Notes: generated by a model from the letters alone, not told the origin. A DNA stretch of 64,000 bases from Bacteroidales bacterium (GCA_015061165.1 SUXC01000003.1:62001-126000); one strand, 5' to 3'; positions 16,028 through 25,675 are shown, numbered from the stretch's first letter. Numbers and translations are program-made.

Positions 16028-17167
16028 ATGAACATCCCCTTCAATAAACCTCATCTTACGGGCAAAGAGGCCCATTATATGTACCAAGCAGTTGCAGAGG
16101 GTAAACTCTCTGGTAATGGCGCATTTACAAAGAAATGCCAGCACTTCTTTGAAGAACGTTATGGCTTCAAGAAGTGTCTACTAACTACCTCCTGCACCGA
16201 TGCATTAGAGATGGCAGCTATTCTTTGTGACATCCAATATGGTGATGAGGTGATTGTACCAAGTTATACCTTCGTTTCATCTGCATTGGCTTTTGTGCGT
16301 GCAGGAGCTAAAATCATCTTTGCTGATTCTATGAAAGAGAATCCCAATATAGATGCAGAGCAGATAGAAGCACTTATCACACCTCGTACCAAAGTAATTG
16401 TGCCAGTACACTATGCGGGTGTAGCATGTGATATGGATCGTATCATGGAGATAGCTGAAAAACATCATTTGATTGTCGTGGAAGATGCGGCGCAAGCTAT
16501 TGACTCTTACTACAAAGGTCGTCCGTTAGGTAGTATCGGTCATTTGTCAGCATTCTCTTTTCACGAAACGAAGAATATTATATCTGGTGAGGGTGGTCTG
16601 TTGTGCATCAATGACGAACACTTTATTCGCCGTGCAGAGATTATTTGGGAGAAAGGTACCAATCGCGCAGAGTTTTTCCGCGGAGAGGTGAATAAATACG
16701 GTTGGGTAGATACGGGTAGTAGTTTCCTTCCAAGTGAAGTGATTGCCGCTTTCTTATGGGCTCAGTTGGAGCAATTAGATGATATCCAATCTCGTCGAAA
16801 ACATTTATGGAATTTATATCATACTAACCTATTGCCAATTGCCAATAGCCAATCGCCCAAATTCGCACTTGCGAATATTCCTGATTACGCCACCAACAAT
16901 TCGCACATGTTTTATATAGTGTGCAACAATTTGGAAGAGCGAACTACATTAATCAAACATTTGAAAGATAATGGTATTTTAGCAGTATTCCACTATCTAA
17001 GTTTGCATAGTAGCCCATATTATCAAGACAAACACGATGGTCGTGCTTTGCCAGAATGCGACCGCTATGCTGATTGCTTAGTACGTTTACCAATGTACTA
17101 CGATTTGAAAGATGAGGAAGTGATAAAGGTATGTAACATAATAAAAGATTTTGTATACAATAAATGA
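16028..17167 (+). CDS. Sugar-nucleotide aminotransferase, WecE/RffA-like
   Basis: 379 residues from 'MNIPFNKPHLTG'. This is a DegT/DnrJ/EryC1/StrS family PLP enzyme: EDAAQAIDSYYKGRPLG and SFHETKNIISGEGG with the PLP lysine at about residue 182. The N-terminus and the motif NGAFTKKCQ fit dTDP-4-dehydro-6-deoxyglucose/galactose transaminases. Near 16832-16860 an in-frame heptamer insert (CCAATTG, CCAATAG, CCAATCG) encodes a PIANSQSP linker that relatives would not be expected to have. The gene starts six bases after the GT-C gene. Confidence 0.85.
   Translation: MNIPFNKPHLTGKEAHYMYQAVAEGKLSGNGAFTKKCQHFFEERYGFKKCLLTTSCTDALEMAAILCDIQYGDEVIVPSYTFVSSALAFVRAGAKIIFADSMKENPNIDAEQIEALITPRTKVIVPVHYAGVACDMDRIMEIAEKHHLIVVEDAAQAIDSYYKGRPLGSIGHLSAFSFHETKNIISGEGGLLCINDEHFIRRAEIIWEKGTNRAEFFRGEVNKYGWVDTGSSFLPSEVIAAFLWAQLEQLDDIQSRRKHLWNLYHTNLLPIANSQSPKFALANIPDYATNNSHMFYIVCNNLEERTTLIKHLKDNGILAVFHYLSLHSSPYYQDKHDGRALPECDRYADCLVRLPMYYDLKDEEVIKVCNIIKDFVYNK
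16832..16862. repeat. CCAATNN heptamers inside the WecE-like gene
   Basis: Three CCAATNN units in a row, then CCCAAATTC. They are translated in frame as part of PIANSQSPKF. Confidence 0.85.
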
Positions 17168-18258
17168 CTTTATCTATCATTACCATAAATTTTAATAACG
17201 CCGAAGGCTTGCGCAAAACGCTTGCCTCAGTAGCCTCGCAGACTTATCCGCATATCGAGCATATCATTGTGGATGGCGGTAGCTCTGATAATAGCGTAGA
17301 AGTAATTCGTGAATACGAATCTTCCCTTGCCTCATCGCCTAATAGCCTCATTGCCTCTCACCTAAAGTGGATTTCGGAGAAAGACACTGGAATATACAAC
17401 GCCATGAATAAAGGTCTGGAAATTGCACATGGTCGTAGGATTGTGAACGAAGATCACACCTCTTGCCTTATCGCCTCATCGCCTCATCGCCTCATCGCCT
17501 TAGATTATATCCAAATCCTCAATTCTGGTGATATCCTCGCTGCACCAGATGTGACCGAGCGGATGATGGCTGCATTGCAAGATAAAATTAAACAACAACA
17601 TCAACAACATAATATCAATAACCCTTCCGTGGTGGCACAACACACCACCACGGCAACTGAAAACAACACCTCATCGCCTAATTGCCAAACAAGCGATAGC
17701 GTCCAAGCCTCATCGTCTCATCGCCTCATCGCCTCATCGCCTTACCAAAATCGCCCTGCGATTTTCTACGGTAACATGATTAAGGAATATCCAGATGGTC
17801 GTCGGGTGAAAGATACTTGTGGCGGAGGCGATTATACACCAGAATCCTTCTTGTATTTCTACAAAGGTACACTCAATCACGATTGTGCCTATATCCGCCG
17901 AGATTTGTTTGAGAAGTATGGTTTGTACAACGAGCAAATGAAGATATGCTCCGATTGGGAGTGGTATGTGCGAGCAATAGTGCTAGGGGGAGAAATAACG
18001 GTATATACCAATATTGATATGACAGTCTTTGATATGATGGGCGTTTCGGAATCGGGGGGTAAGAACAGAACTTTGATTCAACAAGAGCGCCGAGAGTATT
18101 TAGAATCTATACTACCTGCTTCAGTTCTTCGTGACTATGATAAATATGCTTTCCCGATTGAGCAATATCAGCGGTTGAAGAAATATCATCTATGGGGATT
18201 GGTGTATTTCATGGAGCGAGTGCTGTTTAAATTAGAAAAATGGAGGATGTTGAAATGA
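17164..18258 (+). CDS. GT2 glycosyltransferase with three repeat-encoded linkers
   Basis: 364 residues. The GT2 fold shows LSIITINFNNAEGL, HIIVDGGSSDNSVEVI, WISEKDTGIYNAMNKGL and HDCAYIRRDLFEKYG...WEWYVRA. It resembles WcaA-type polysaccharide transferases, which are normally about 250 residues. The extra length is three low-complexity segments translated from CTCATCGC-type octamers: around 17323-17360, 17456-17508 and 17590-17750 (SSPHRLIA, ASSSHRLIASSP and a Gln/Asn/Thr-rich stretch). Frame is kept through all three. The start overlaps the previous stop (ATGA). Whether the enzyme is still active is unknown. Confidence 0.8.
   Translation: MTLSIITINFNNAEGLRKTLASVASQTYPHIEHIIVDGGSSDNSVEVIREYESSLASSPNSLIASHLKWISEKDTGIYNAMNKGLEIAHGRRIVNEDHTSCLIASSPHRLIALDYIQILNSGDILAAPDVTERMMAALQDKIKQQHQQHNINNPSVVAQHTTTATENNTSSPNCQTSDSVQASSSHRLIASSPYQNRPAIFYGNMIKEYPDGRRVKDTCGGGDYTPESFLYFYKGTLNHDCAYIRRDLFEKYGLYNEQMKICSDWEWYVRAIVLGGEITVYTNIDMTVFDMMGVSESGGKNRTLIQQERREYLESILPASVLRDYDKYAFPIEQYQRLKKYHLWGLVYFMERVLFKLEKWRMLK
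17323..17750. repeat. CTCATCGC octamer arrays within the GT2 gene
   Basis: Three separate arrays of CTCATCGC-type units. The one near 17463-17505 has four consecutive units. The spacer between the second and third also carries CACCACCA and CATCAACAACAT repeats. Confidence 0.85.
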
Positions 18259-19259
18259 AGTTAAGTATCATAGTCCCTATCTATAATGTAGCCCCTTATT
18301 TACGTAAGTGTGTTGATTCGCTGCTCGCGCAAGATATCACAGATTACGAAATCATTCTGGTAGATGATGGCTCAACTGACGATTCAGGTGCTATAGCGGA
18401 TGAAATAGTAAGGGAGGTGATGGGTGATGAATCCAATTGCCAATCGCCAATCGCCAATAACCCAACCCTAAGCGTTATCCACCAAGAGAATGCGGGTCTT
18501 TCCGTTGCTCGTAACGCAGGTATAGCTAAAGCGCAAGGTGAGTATATTTGGTTCGTGGATTCGGATGATTATTTGGAACCCAATGTGCTTGGGAAGCTGA
18601 TGGAGCAGATAGAACGTGATAACTTAGACGTGCTTCGTTTTCGCTATCAGAATGTGAAAGAGAGTGGAGAAGCCTTTGCTCCATACAAGGATATGACGAA
18701 CTACAATGATTATTCGGCTACTCCTACAGATGGACTCACTTTCCTTAATGAGCGAATGGGAAATCAATGCTACGCTTGGCAGTTTATCCTTCGTGCTGAA
18801 TTATGTCTGGAAGAAACTTTTACACCAGGTATCTATTTTGAAGACACAGATTGGACGCCACGAATGCTTTTACGCGCAACACGTGTTGCATCTACAGAAT
18901 TGGTAGTGTATAATTATCTTTGGAGAGAAGGTAGCATTACGTTGAGTCAGAAAGATATTCAGAAACAACGCAAACAATTACAAGATAAGATAGACTTATT
19001 AGGAAAACTCAATGATTGGGGTAGTCAAGTAGCAGATCGACGTTGGTTTGATGGTATGATTAGTGGACTAATGATGAATATCGTCGGCATTATTTCTTAT
19101 ACGTTTTATGCAGAGCGAAAAGAATATGTGAAACAAATTAAAGCGATGCAGTTGTTGACACTTTCTACGTACCACATTGCACCGCGCGCACAATGGAAGG
19201 TTAAACTAATTAATTTTTCAATTGATTTGGCGGTAATGCTGATGCATCTAAAGAGATAG
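18255..19259 (+). CDS. GT2 glycosyltransferase
   Basis: 334 residues from 'MKLSIIVPIYNVAPYL', overlapping the previous stop (ATGA). Motifs include EIILVDDGSTDDSG, NAGLSVARNAGIAKAQG and YIWFVDSDDYLEPN (the DXD region). The C-terminal helix-rich part is typical of capsule and EPS transferases. A heptamer insert (18434-18470: CCAATTG, CCAATCG twice, CCAATAA) adds the linker SNCQSPIANNP between the DDGS motif and the VIHQENAGL motif. It adds one residue to the growing repeat unit; the donor is not predictable. Confidence 0.85.
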   Translation: MKLSIIVPIYNVAPYLRKCVDSLLAQDITDYEIILVDDGSTDDSGAIADEIVREVMGDESNCQSPIANNPTLSVIHQENAGLSVARNAGIAKAQGEYIWFVDSDDYLEPNVLGKLMEQIERDNLDVLRFRYQNVKESGEAFAPYKDMTNYNDYSATPTDGLTFLNERMGNQCYAWQFILRAELCLEETFTPGIYFEDTDWTPRMLLRATRVASTELVVYNYLWREGSITLSQKDIQKQRKQLQDKIDLLGKLNDWGSQVADRRWFDGMISGLMMNIVGIISYTFYAERKEYVKQIKAMQLLTLSTYHIAPRAQWKVKLINFSIDLAVMLMHLKR

Positions 19260-19322
19260 GCAATAGGTTATAGACAATGGGCAATAGACAATAGCAAAAC
19301 CAATAACAGCCCAATAGGCAAG
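19260..19322. repeat. CAATAGNC-type heptamer spacer
   Basis: Degenerate CAATAGA/CAATGGG/CCAATAG units fill the 67-base gap between the GT2 gene and the epimerase gene. Confidence 0.7.
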
Positions 19323-19326
19323 AATT

Positions 19327-20478
19327 ATGAAAAAAATATTACTTGTGTTTGGCACTCGCCCAGAGGCGATAAAGATGGCACCATTAGTGAAGAAACTGCA
19401 AGAATATCCAGAGCAGTTTCAAACCATTGTATGCGTGACAGGTCAGCATCGTGAGATGTTGGATCAGGTGCTACGACTATTTGATATCACGCCTGATTAC
19501 GATCTAAACATTATGAAACCTAATCAAGACCTCTTTGATATTACCTCGCGTATCTTACTCGGTATGCGCGATGTACTGCGTGAAGTGCAGCCCGATATAG
19601 TCCTTGTGCATGGTGATACGACAACTTCAATGGCAGCTGCATTAGCAGCGTTTTACCAACAGATACCTGTTGGACATGTGGAGGCTGGTTTGCGTACAGG
19701 TAATATCTATAGCCCTTGGCCAGAGGAGATGAATCGACTTATTACAGGGCGCATTACTACACATCATTTTTCGCCAACGCCCTTGGCAAAGGAGAACCTT
19801 TTGAAGGAAAATGAGAATGAGAAGCAAATCATTATTACTGGCAATACCGTGATTGATGCACTTCAGATGGTGGTGAATAAGTTGAGCGAAGACACTGAAT
19901 TAGCAACCGAAGTAGCTAACCATATTGCTCAAATGGGGTATGATACAAAACGATTGAATGGAGACAAGCGCATGGTACTCATCACTGGTCATCGCCGTGA
20001 GAACTTCGGCGAAGGATTTTTGAATATCTGCCATGCAATCAAGAACCTGTCTGCGAAGTATCCAGATGTGGACTTTGTATATCCTATGCACTTGAATCCG
20101 AATGTGCGCAAGCCCGTGTTGGAGATTTTGGGCGAGGGCGCAGAGAATGTATTCCTCATTGAGCCCTTAGACTATCTGCCATTCGTATATATGATGCAGC
20201 ATAGCACTATGATTCTCACTGACTCGGGTGGGGTGCAGGAGGAAGCACCAGGATTAGGTAAACCCGTATTAGTGATGCGTGATACCACCGAGCGCCCAGA
20301 GGCAGTAGAAGCAGGTACGGTACTGTTAGTAGGTACTAATCGCGAGAAGATAGAGCAAGGTGTAAGTATGCTCCTTGATGATGCTGACACCTATCGATGT
20401 ATGTGCGAAGCCGTGAATCCGTATGGCGATGGTCGCGCATGTGAGCGCATTGTGGGAAAGTTACTTAATAGTATTTGA
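19327..20478 (+). CDS. wecB: UDP-N-acetylglucosamine 2-epimerase, non-hydrolysing
   Basis: 383 residues, the usual length. [59 protein letters not shown] and [20 protein letters not shown] mark this as WecB, which interconverts UDP-GlcNAc and UDP-ManNAc in the cytoplasm. It probably supplies ManNAc-type precursor to this operon. A second, more distant paralog lies at 30739-32037. This copy has no repeat insert. Confidence 0.93.
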   Translation: MKKILLVFGTRPEAIKMAPLVKKLQEYPEQFQTIVCVTGQHREMLDQVLRLFDITPDYDLNIMKPNQDLFDITSRILLGMRDVLREVQPDIVLVHGDTTTSMAAALAAFYQQIPVGHVEAGLRTGNIYSPWPEEMNRLITGRITTHHFSPTPLAKENLLKENENEKQIIITGNTVIDALQMVVNKLSEDTELATEVANHIAQMGYDTKRLNGDKRMVLITGHRRENFGEGFLNICHAIKNLSAKYPDVDFVYPMHLNPNVRKPVLEILGEGAENVFLIEPLDYLPFVYMMQHSTMILTDSGGVQEEAPGLGKPVLVMRDTTERPEAVEAGTVLLVGTNREKIEQGVSMLLDDADTYRCMCEAVNPYGDGRACERIVGKLLNSI

Positions 20479-20529
20479 TTGTAATTGACGACAGATTGGC
20501 GTAAATTGTTGAAAAAAATAACGATTTTT

Positions 20530-21267
20530 ATGATTCCTAAGATAATACACTACTGCTGGTTTGGTGGCAAGCCGATGCCCGAACTTGCCCTGAAATGTAT
20601 TGAGAGTTGGAAGAAATATCTTCCTGAATACGAACTTCGTCTATGGAACGAAGAGACATTCGACATCAAAAGTGTGCCTTATGTGAAAGAGGCATATGAA
20701 GCGCGTAAGTTCGCCTTCGTGACAGACTATATCCGTCTGTGGGCATTGGAGCGTGAAGGGGGCATATATATGGATACGGATGTGGAGGTTTTGCGTCCGT
20801 TAGATGATTTTATGCATTTGCCTGCTTTTACGGGGTACGAAGCGAGCATGAGTAATGCCCCCGTAACTGGATTGATGGCAAGTGCACCTCATGGTGTATG
20901 GGTTACTGAACAATTGGCTTACTACGATGATAATCGCCATTTCCGTATGGAGGATGGTTCGTTGGATATGACACCTAATACCATTACTATCGCTGATATA
21001 ATGGTGAAGGGTGGATTTGTGATTGATGGAAAGTATAGGGTGTATAAGAATGATTTGCATGTGTTCCCAGTGGACTATTTCTGCCCACTAACAAGCACAC
21101 GTGTGTTGAAGTTAACAAAGAATACCTATTGTATCCATCACTTTGCAGGCAGTTGGGTAGAGCGTACTGCGTGGCAGAAACTGAAGCAGTTTATTACGCA
21201 AAAAGTGTTGGGAACGAAATTGTCAGATAAGTTGGTGCAGTTGAAAAGATTGTTAAAGAATAGTTAA
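20530..21267 (+). CDS. GT32-type glycosyltransferase (OCH1/DXD-like)
   Basis: 245 residues from 'MIPKIIHYCWFGGKPMPE'. A frame opens 15 codons upstream, but the family always begins at this IPKIIHY motif. Other motifs are ELRLWNEETFD, FAFVTDYIRLWALEREGGIY and MDTDVEVLRPLDDF (DXD). This is a cytoplasmic or peripheral capsule transferase that uses a nucleotide sugar. It follows wecB in the same operon. Confidence 0.85.
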   Translation: MIPKIIHYCWFGGKPMPELALKCIESWKKYLPEYELRLWNEETFDIKSVPYVKEAYEARKFAFVTDYIRLWALEREGGIYMDTDVEVLRPLDDFMHLPAFTGYEASMSNAPVTGLMASAPHGVWVTEQLAYYDDNRHFRMEDGSLDMTPNTITIADIMVKGGFVIDGKYRVYKNDLHVFPVDYFCPLTSTRVLKLTKNTYCIHHFAGSWVERTAWQKLKQFITQKVLGTKLSDKLVQLKRLLKNS

Positions 21268-21318
21268 GTGATGGAAAAATAGAATTTTAAAGTACGATAA
21301 AAATGCCACATTTGAGAT

Positions 21319-22842
21319 ATGGTTAGTAAGAATGATCCATTGCGCCAGAAAACATGGCGTGAACGCACAATTCAGAAATATGGTATAGGTACATATATGC
21401 CTTATCAAGCAGATGCAATAATACCTAAATGGTTATTAGAGTGTATTGCTTTCTTTTTTATCACTATGTTTGCTTGTTGGGTTATTTTCGGACATGTACC
21501 AAATTGGAATTTAGTATTTGTGGCGGGTGTGTCAGTATCCTTATTCTTCTATGCTGGATATGCACTTTCACGCAATTGGCATAAAGTATCGGAGAAACGG
21601 TTTTTAAAGAACATTTTCAATTTTGGATTTTTCGTTCGAATGGTATGGGTGGCATATATATATTACGTTTTTAATCCTAGTTATTTTGGCGATGTAGTTG
21701 GTGCTAAAGGGGATATAGAATGGTATATGCCTTTTGCGAAAGATATAGCAGCTTGGATTACGGGTAGTTCGTATTTGACGTTGTCTCAGGTTTTTGAATA
21801 TAATATGTCTGCGATAGATGATGTGGGATATCCAATGATATTGGCGATAGAATATGTGTTAACATTTGGTGTGAGCGATGTGTTTGTTCCTATGGTAGTT
21901 AAATCTATCATGGGCGCTTGCTGTGCAATCATGATATATCATGTGGCGAAGCGACATTTTGGTGTAAGTACAGCGCGAATAGCAGCCTTGTTTATTTGTC
22001 TAAATCCTAATATGATTTATTGGTGCGGTAGTATGATGAAGGAGGCAGAGATGGTATTCTTTTGTTGCTTGGCAGTAGACAAGTTAGACCAAGGTTTATC
22101 ATCAGGTAACAAATTAACCTTGCGTGCCTTATGGCCAGGTCTACTGGCCGGTTTGATCTTGTTCTTTATGCGTACGGTCTTAGGATTAGCTTTATTTATG
22201 GGTGTATTAGCACATGTTGTATTAGCCTCCAATAAGATTATTAGTTTAGCCAAAAAAATTATAGTGGGTATATTGGTTGTTACAACATTGTTCATAGGCG
22301 TAGGTAATCGACTAATTGAGCAATCGAAAGAATATTTAGAAGAGATTCAATCGGATGCGCAACGAATAAATATGGAGATGCGAAGTAATCGTGATGGTGG
22401 AAATAGTTTTGCTAAATATGCCAGTGCCTCAGTATTTGCACCTTTGATTTTCACCATTCCATTTCCTACATTGAATGTTGCTAATGAATGGCAATTGACA
22501 CAAGTACAATTGGCGGGTGGTAATTATATTAAGAATCTATTTTCTTTTTTTGTTATTACGGTTCTTTTTTTGATGCTTATCAGCGGTGATTGGCGACGGC
22601 ATGTGTTTATATTGGCATATACATGTGGCTATTTGGTAGTATTGGTGTTTAGTGGTTATGCCCAGTCAGGGCGTTTTCATATGCCTATTTGGCCGATGTT
22701 GATGCTCTTTGCTGCTTATGGAGTACAGGTGGCAAAAGGGAATAAATATATTCGAAATGGTTTTCATCAGGTGGTGCTATTAGAAGTATTAGCTTGTCTT
22801 GCATGGAACTGGTTTAAACTTGCCGGACGAGGGTTGATTTAA
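21319..22842 (+). CDS. Polytopic membrane protein, GT-C-like or polymerase-like
   Basis: 507 residues with about ten or more hydrophobic segments. A loop after the first few carries SYFGDVVGAKGDIEWYMPFAKD, acidic as in GT39-like GT-C enzymes, and a cytoplasmic-looking stretch (340-380) is charged. I cannot decide between a polyprenyl-linked sugar transferase and a Wzy-type polymerase; no other polymerase candidate exists in this cluster. The last codons abut a GGCGGAGCCGC hairpin repeat (22843-22856). Confidence 0.6.
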   Translation: MVSKNDPLRQKTWRERTIQKYGIGTYMPYQADAIIPKWLLECIAFFFITMFACWVIFGHVPNWNLVFVAGVSVSLFFYAGYALSRNWHKVSEKRFLKNIFNFGFFVRMVWVAYIYYVFNPSYFGDVVGAKGDIEWYMPFAKDIAAWITGSSYLTLSQVFEYNMSAIDDVGYPMILAIEYVLTFGVSDVFVPMVVKSIMGACCAIMIYHVAKRHFGVSTARIAALFICLNPNMIYWCGSMMKEAEMVFFCCLAVDKLDQGLSSGNKLTLRALWPGLLAGLILFFMRTVLGLALFMGVLAHVVLASNKIISLAKKIIVGILVVTTLFIGVGNRLIEQSKEYLEEIQSDAQRINMEMRSNRDGGNSFAKYASASVFAPLIFTIPFPTLNVANEWQLTQVQLAGGNYIKNLFSFFVITVLFLMLISGDWRRHVFILAYTCGYLVVLVFSGYAQSGRFHMPIWPMLMLFAAYGVQVAKGNKYIRNGFHQVVLLEVLACLAWNWFKLAGRGLI

Positions 22843-22918
22843 GTGCGGCGGAGCCGCTGATTAGGCTAAAGGAAAGATTATTAAAGAATAAAAGATTAGA
22901 TAGTATTAAACTAAACAA

Positions 22919-23848
22919 ATGAAAGTATTATTAGTACATAGTGGTAATGCCGTAAATGGTGATAGCGAACGTTATACATTTGTGCGTGAGCAAGGTGAAA
23001 GTTTGCATGCATTGGGAATAGATGTAGAATATTTTGCAATTGTAGGGAAAGGAGTAAAAGGTTACTTGAGTAACTATAGGCGCTTGCAGAAGGCTATTGA
23101 GGAGTTCCAGCCCCATTTAATCCATGCTCATTTTGGACTATGTGGCGCTTTGTGTGTGATGCAATCAAGAGTACCCGTAGTCATTACCTGTCATAATGGC
23201 GAAACACTTTCAAGGTATGGTAATATTATCACGTCGTTAGCGATACAGCGCGCAGCGCATACTATCTGTGTTGCACAGCATATCTATGATAAATTATATC
23301 TCAAACCTAAGAAATACACCATCAAACCTTGTGGTATAGAGATTACAGATGTAATGGATAAAACTATCGCACAGCAAGCTATGAATCTACCAAAGGATAA
23401 AATTAATATCCTTTTTGGTGGATCATTTAGCAACCTCAGAAAGAATGTAGCATTGGCGAATGCTGCGTTGCATATTCTCAATAGAGATGATATCAATATG
23501 ATAGAGATGAAGGGATTTTCGCGCGAGCAAGTAACATGGCTCTACAACGCTTGTGATATGCTATTATTACCTACTAAGAGTGAGGGATCGCCTCAGGTGC
23601 TGAAAGAGGCAATGGCATATAACTGCCCCATAGTAGCTACAGATGTGGCGGATATTACCTATCTGCTGGATGGGGTGAGCAACTCATATGTAACTACCTT
23701 TGAACCGTCGGATGTAGCGGATAAGATTCAAAAAGTTATAGCATTAGGGGAACGAACGAATGGTCGAGAGCGTATCATGCAGTTGCGATTAACAAATAGA
23801 GAAGTAGCAAAAGCGATTAAAACGATATACGAAAACATATTGTCATGA
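22919..23848 (+). CDS. GT4 family glycosyltransferase
   Basis: 309 residues, GT-B fold. The N-terminal part has VLLVHSGNAVNGD and HLIHAHFGLCG. The C-terminal donor-binding part has KINILFGGSFSNLRKN and DMLLLPTKSEGSPQVLKEAMAYNCPIV with the EGSP motif. It is shorter than most GT4 enzymes (about 360). Its stop overlaps the next ATG. Confidence 0.85.
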   Translation: MKVLLVHSGNAVNGDSERYTFVREQGESLHALGIDVEYFAIVGKGVKGYLSNYRRLQKAIEEFQPHLIHAHFGLCGALCVMQSRVPVVITCHNGETLSRYGNIITSLAIQRAAHTICVAQHIYDKLYLKPKKYTIKPCGIEITDVMDKTIAQQAMNLPKDKINILFGGSFSNLRKNVALANAALHILNRDDINMIEMKGFSREQVTWLYNACDMLLLPTKSEGSPQVLKEAMAYNCPIVATDVADITYLLDGVSNSYVTTFEPSDVADKIQKVIALGERTNGRERIMQLRLTNREVAKAIKTIYENILS

Positions 23849-24948
23849 AAAACACCAAAGTAATAGCATTCTATCTTCCTCAGTATCATCCCGTACCAGA
23901 AAATAATGAATGGTATGGACCTGGGTTCACCGAGTGGACCAATGTCGGCAAAGCGCAGCCATTATTCCAAGGACATTACCAACCACTTGTTCCTGCGGAT
24001 TTGGGATATTATGATTTGCGTTTACCCCAAGTGCGTGAAACCCAAGCTGAGTTAGCAAAGAACGCAGGTATATCTGCATTTTGCTACTATCATTATTGGT
24101 TTGGCAATGGCAAGCAATTGTTGGAGATGCCTTTGCAAGAGGTTGTAAAACATGGTACACCCGATTTGCCATTTTGCATGTGTTGGGCAAACCATACATG
24201 GTATAAGAAGATGTGGAGTAGTGAGCATAATATGCTGGATATGCAAGCAATAATGCCACAGGAATACCCTGGCGAGAAAGATTGGGACTTACATTTCTAC
24301 ACATTGTTGGACACCTTTAAAGATGCGCGATATTACAAGATTGATGGTCGATTGGTATTCGTATTGTACCATGCAGCAGATATACCCAATGTAGAGCAGT
24401 ATATGCAGCGTTGGCAAGAATTGGCAAGACAGGAGGGATTATCAGGATTCTATTTTATGTCGTATGTAGATGATATAGCAGATGTCAATAATCCTGTGCA
24501 TGATTTGTGCGAACAAAAAGTAGTGTGTTGTAAGAGCAACATTGAATCTATCGGCAGTACATCATTTATGCGTAAGTTGTACCGTTTCTCTAAAACGCTA
24601 TTGTCGCGTGTGTTGCATATCCCATTAGGTGTGTATAATTATGACAAAATACGTCCTAAATTATTGGACGATTGCTTCAAAGATGAGAACGTGGCGCCAG
24701 TACTGATACCTAATTGGGATAATACCGCTCGCCGAGGTATGGGGGCTATGGTATTGCATAAGGCAACTCCAGAAGCGTTTTATAGGCATTGCAAAGATGT
24801 GTTCTCAATGATTGCGCATAAACAGAACAAAGTAGTATTCCTGAAATCTTGGAACGAATGGGGCGAGGGTAATTATATGGAGCCTTGTTTGAAATATGGG
24901 CATGGATATCTTGATGCATTTAAGCGTGCTTTAGATGAGGATATATAA
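23845..24948 (+). CDS. WbsX-like glycosyltransferase / GH99-like domain protein
   Basis: 367 residues. VIAFYLPQYHPVPENNEWYG, PGFTEWTNVGKAQPLF, GISAFCYYHYWFGNGKQLLE and FLKSWNEWGEGNYMEP are the conserved blocks of the WbsX family, found in O-antigen and capsule clusters. The family has a GH99-like barrel and its exact reaction is not settled. It is the last intact gene of the operon. Confidence 0.88.
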   Translation: MKNTKVIAFYLPQYHPVPENNEWYGPGFTEWTNVGKAQPLFQGHYQPLVPADLGYYDLRLPQVRETQAELAKNAGISAFCYYHYWFGNGKQLLEMPLQEVVKHGTPDLPFCMCWANHTWYKKMWSSEHNMLDMQAIMPQEYPGEKDWDLHFYTLLDTFKDARYYKIDGRLVFVLYHAADIPNVEQYMQRWQELARQEGLSGFYFMSYVDDIADVNNPVHDLCEQKVVCCKSNIESIGSTSFMRKLYRFSKTLLSRVLHIPLGVYNYDKIRPKLLDDCFKDENVAPVLIPNWDNTARRGMGAMVLHKATPEAFYRHCKDVFSMIAHKQNKVVFLKSWNEWGEGNYMEPCLKYGHGYLDAFKRALDEDI

Positions 24949-24952
24949 AAAG

Positions 24953-25036
24953 AGTTTAAAAGAAAATATCAGCAACGAAAAAGTCGCGAAGCGACTGGAG
25001 AGCATCTACGAAAACGTGCTTGGTAAACGAAAATAG
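24953..25036 (+). pseudogene. Orphan C-terminal fragment of a glycosyltransferase
   Basis: An open stretch right after the WbsX stop encodes NEKVAKRLESIYENVLGK followed by a TAG stop. This resembles the C-terminus of the GT4 gene ending at 23848 (NREVAKAIKTIYENILS). There is no start codon or upstream domain, so it looks like the tail of a deleted GT4 gene. Confidence 0.5.
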
Positions 25037-25051
25037 CCTACAAACAGAACT

Positions 25052-25265
25052 CTTTTTATACAAAAATACGCCATCTGCGATGGCTACAAAAATAATTAAA
25101 AATATTTCAGCGAATATTTGGTGGCTATGCAGAACTGTCGTCCATCATTTGAGTGCTGGTCTGGATAGCCCTCACTCATGCAAGCATGGATTTGGACTAT
25201 CACCCCATCACTCTTTGTCTGCTGTGCAGCCAAAAGCCACCAAAGGCTTATAATATTCTTCGAAC
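25052..25265 (-). repeat. Structured repeat element, copy C (opposite strand)
   Basis: The order of parts is the same as in A and B but reversed: ACAAAAATACG, a GCCATCTGCGATGGC stem-loop, CTACAAAAATA, then the long-range helices GAATATT (25112-25118) with AATATTC (25252-25258) and TGGTGGCT (25119-25126) with AGCCACCA (25235-25242), then TTCTTCGAAC as in B. Helix sequences differ from A/B while positions agree. Confidence 0.7.
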
Positions 25266-25374
25266 TTTTCAAAGTCCTTCGGAGTATATCAACCCTATGG
25301 GCGTTAGGTTTTGCTTCGTTGTGCAGCATAACTCCCCAATCCGCTGCGCGTATTGAGCAAAACACAGCCTTTAG

Positions 25375-25665
25375 CTGGAGCTATGGGTTATTGGTTATGG
25401 CTATTGGTTATTGGCGATTGGGTATGGTCTATGGGTTGGAGCATGTGGCGTTGCCACTATTCATACCTCTAACCTTTCGCCTTATCGCCCATTCCCTGCC
25501 AAAGGCAGATGCAGGATCGATATGAAGTAGCGCGGGTCAAAACCACAGAAGAGTTCGGAGAACATCACTATTCGACCGAAGGGAGAAATGTTCGGTAAAT
25601 GGTTCGAAGAACATTGTAATACTATTTGGTGCGACGTCATGCTATAGCAGGACATAAGATAAGTG
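25375..25665. other. Repeat remnants in the gap after the polysaccharide operon
   Basis: No gene seen. GGTTATT/GGCTATT/GGCGATT heptamers occupy about 25383-25430, and a CTTATCGCC run lies near 25480. A degenerate partial copy (E) of the structured element, starting TTCGAAGAACATTG at 25603, runs to about 25665. Repeated TTCGNNGAACAT boxes precede it. Confidence 0.5.
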
Positions 25666-25675
25666 GACAAAAAAG

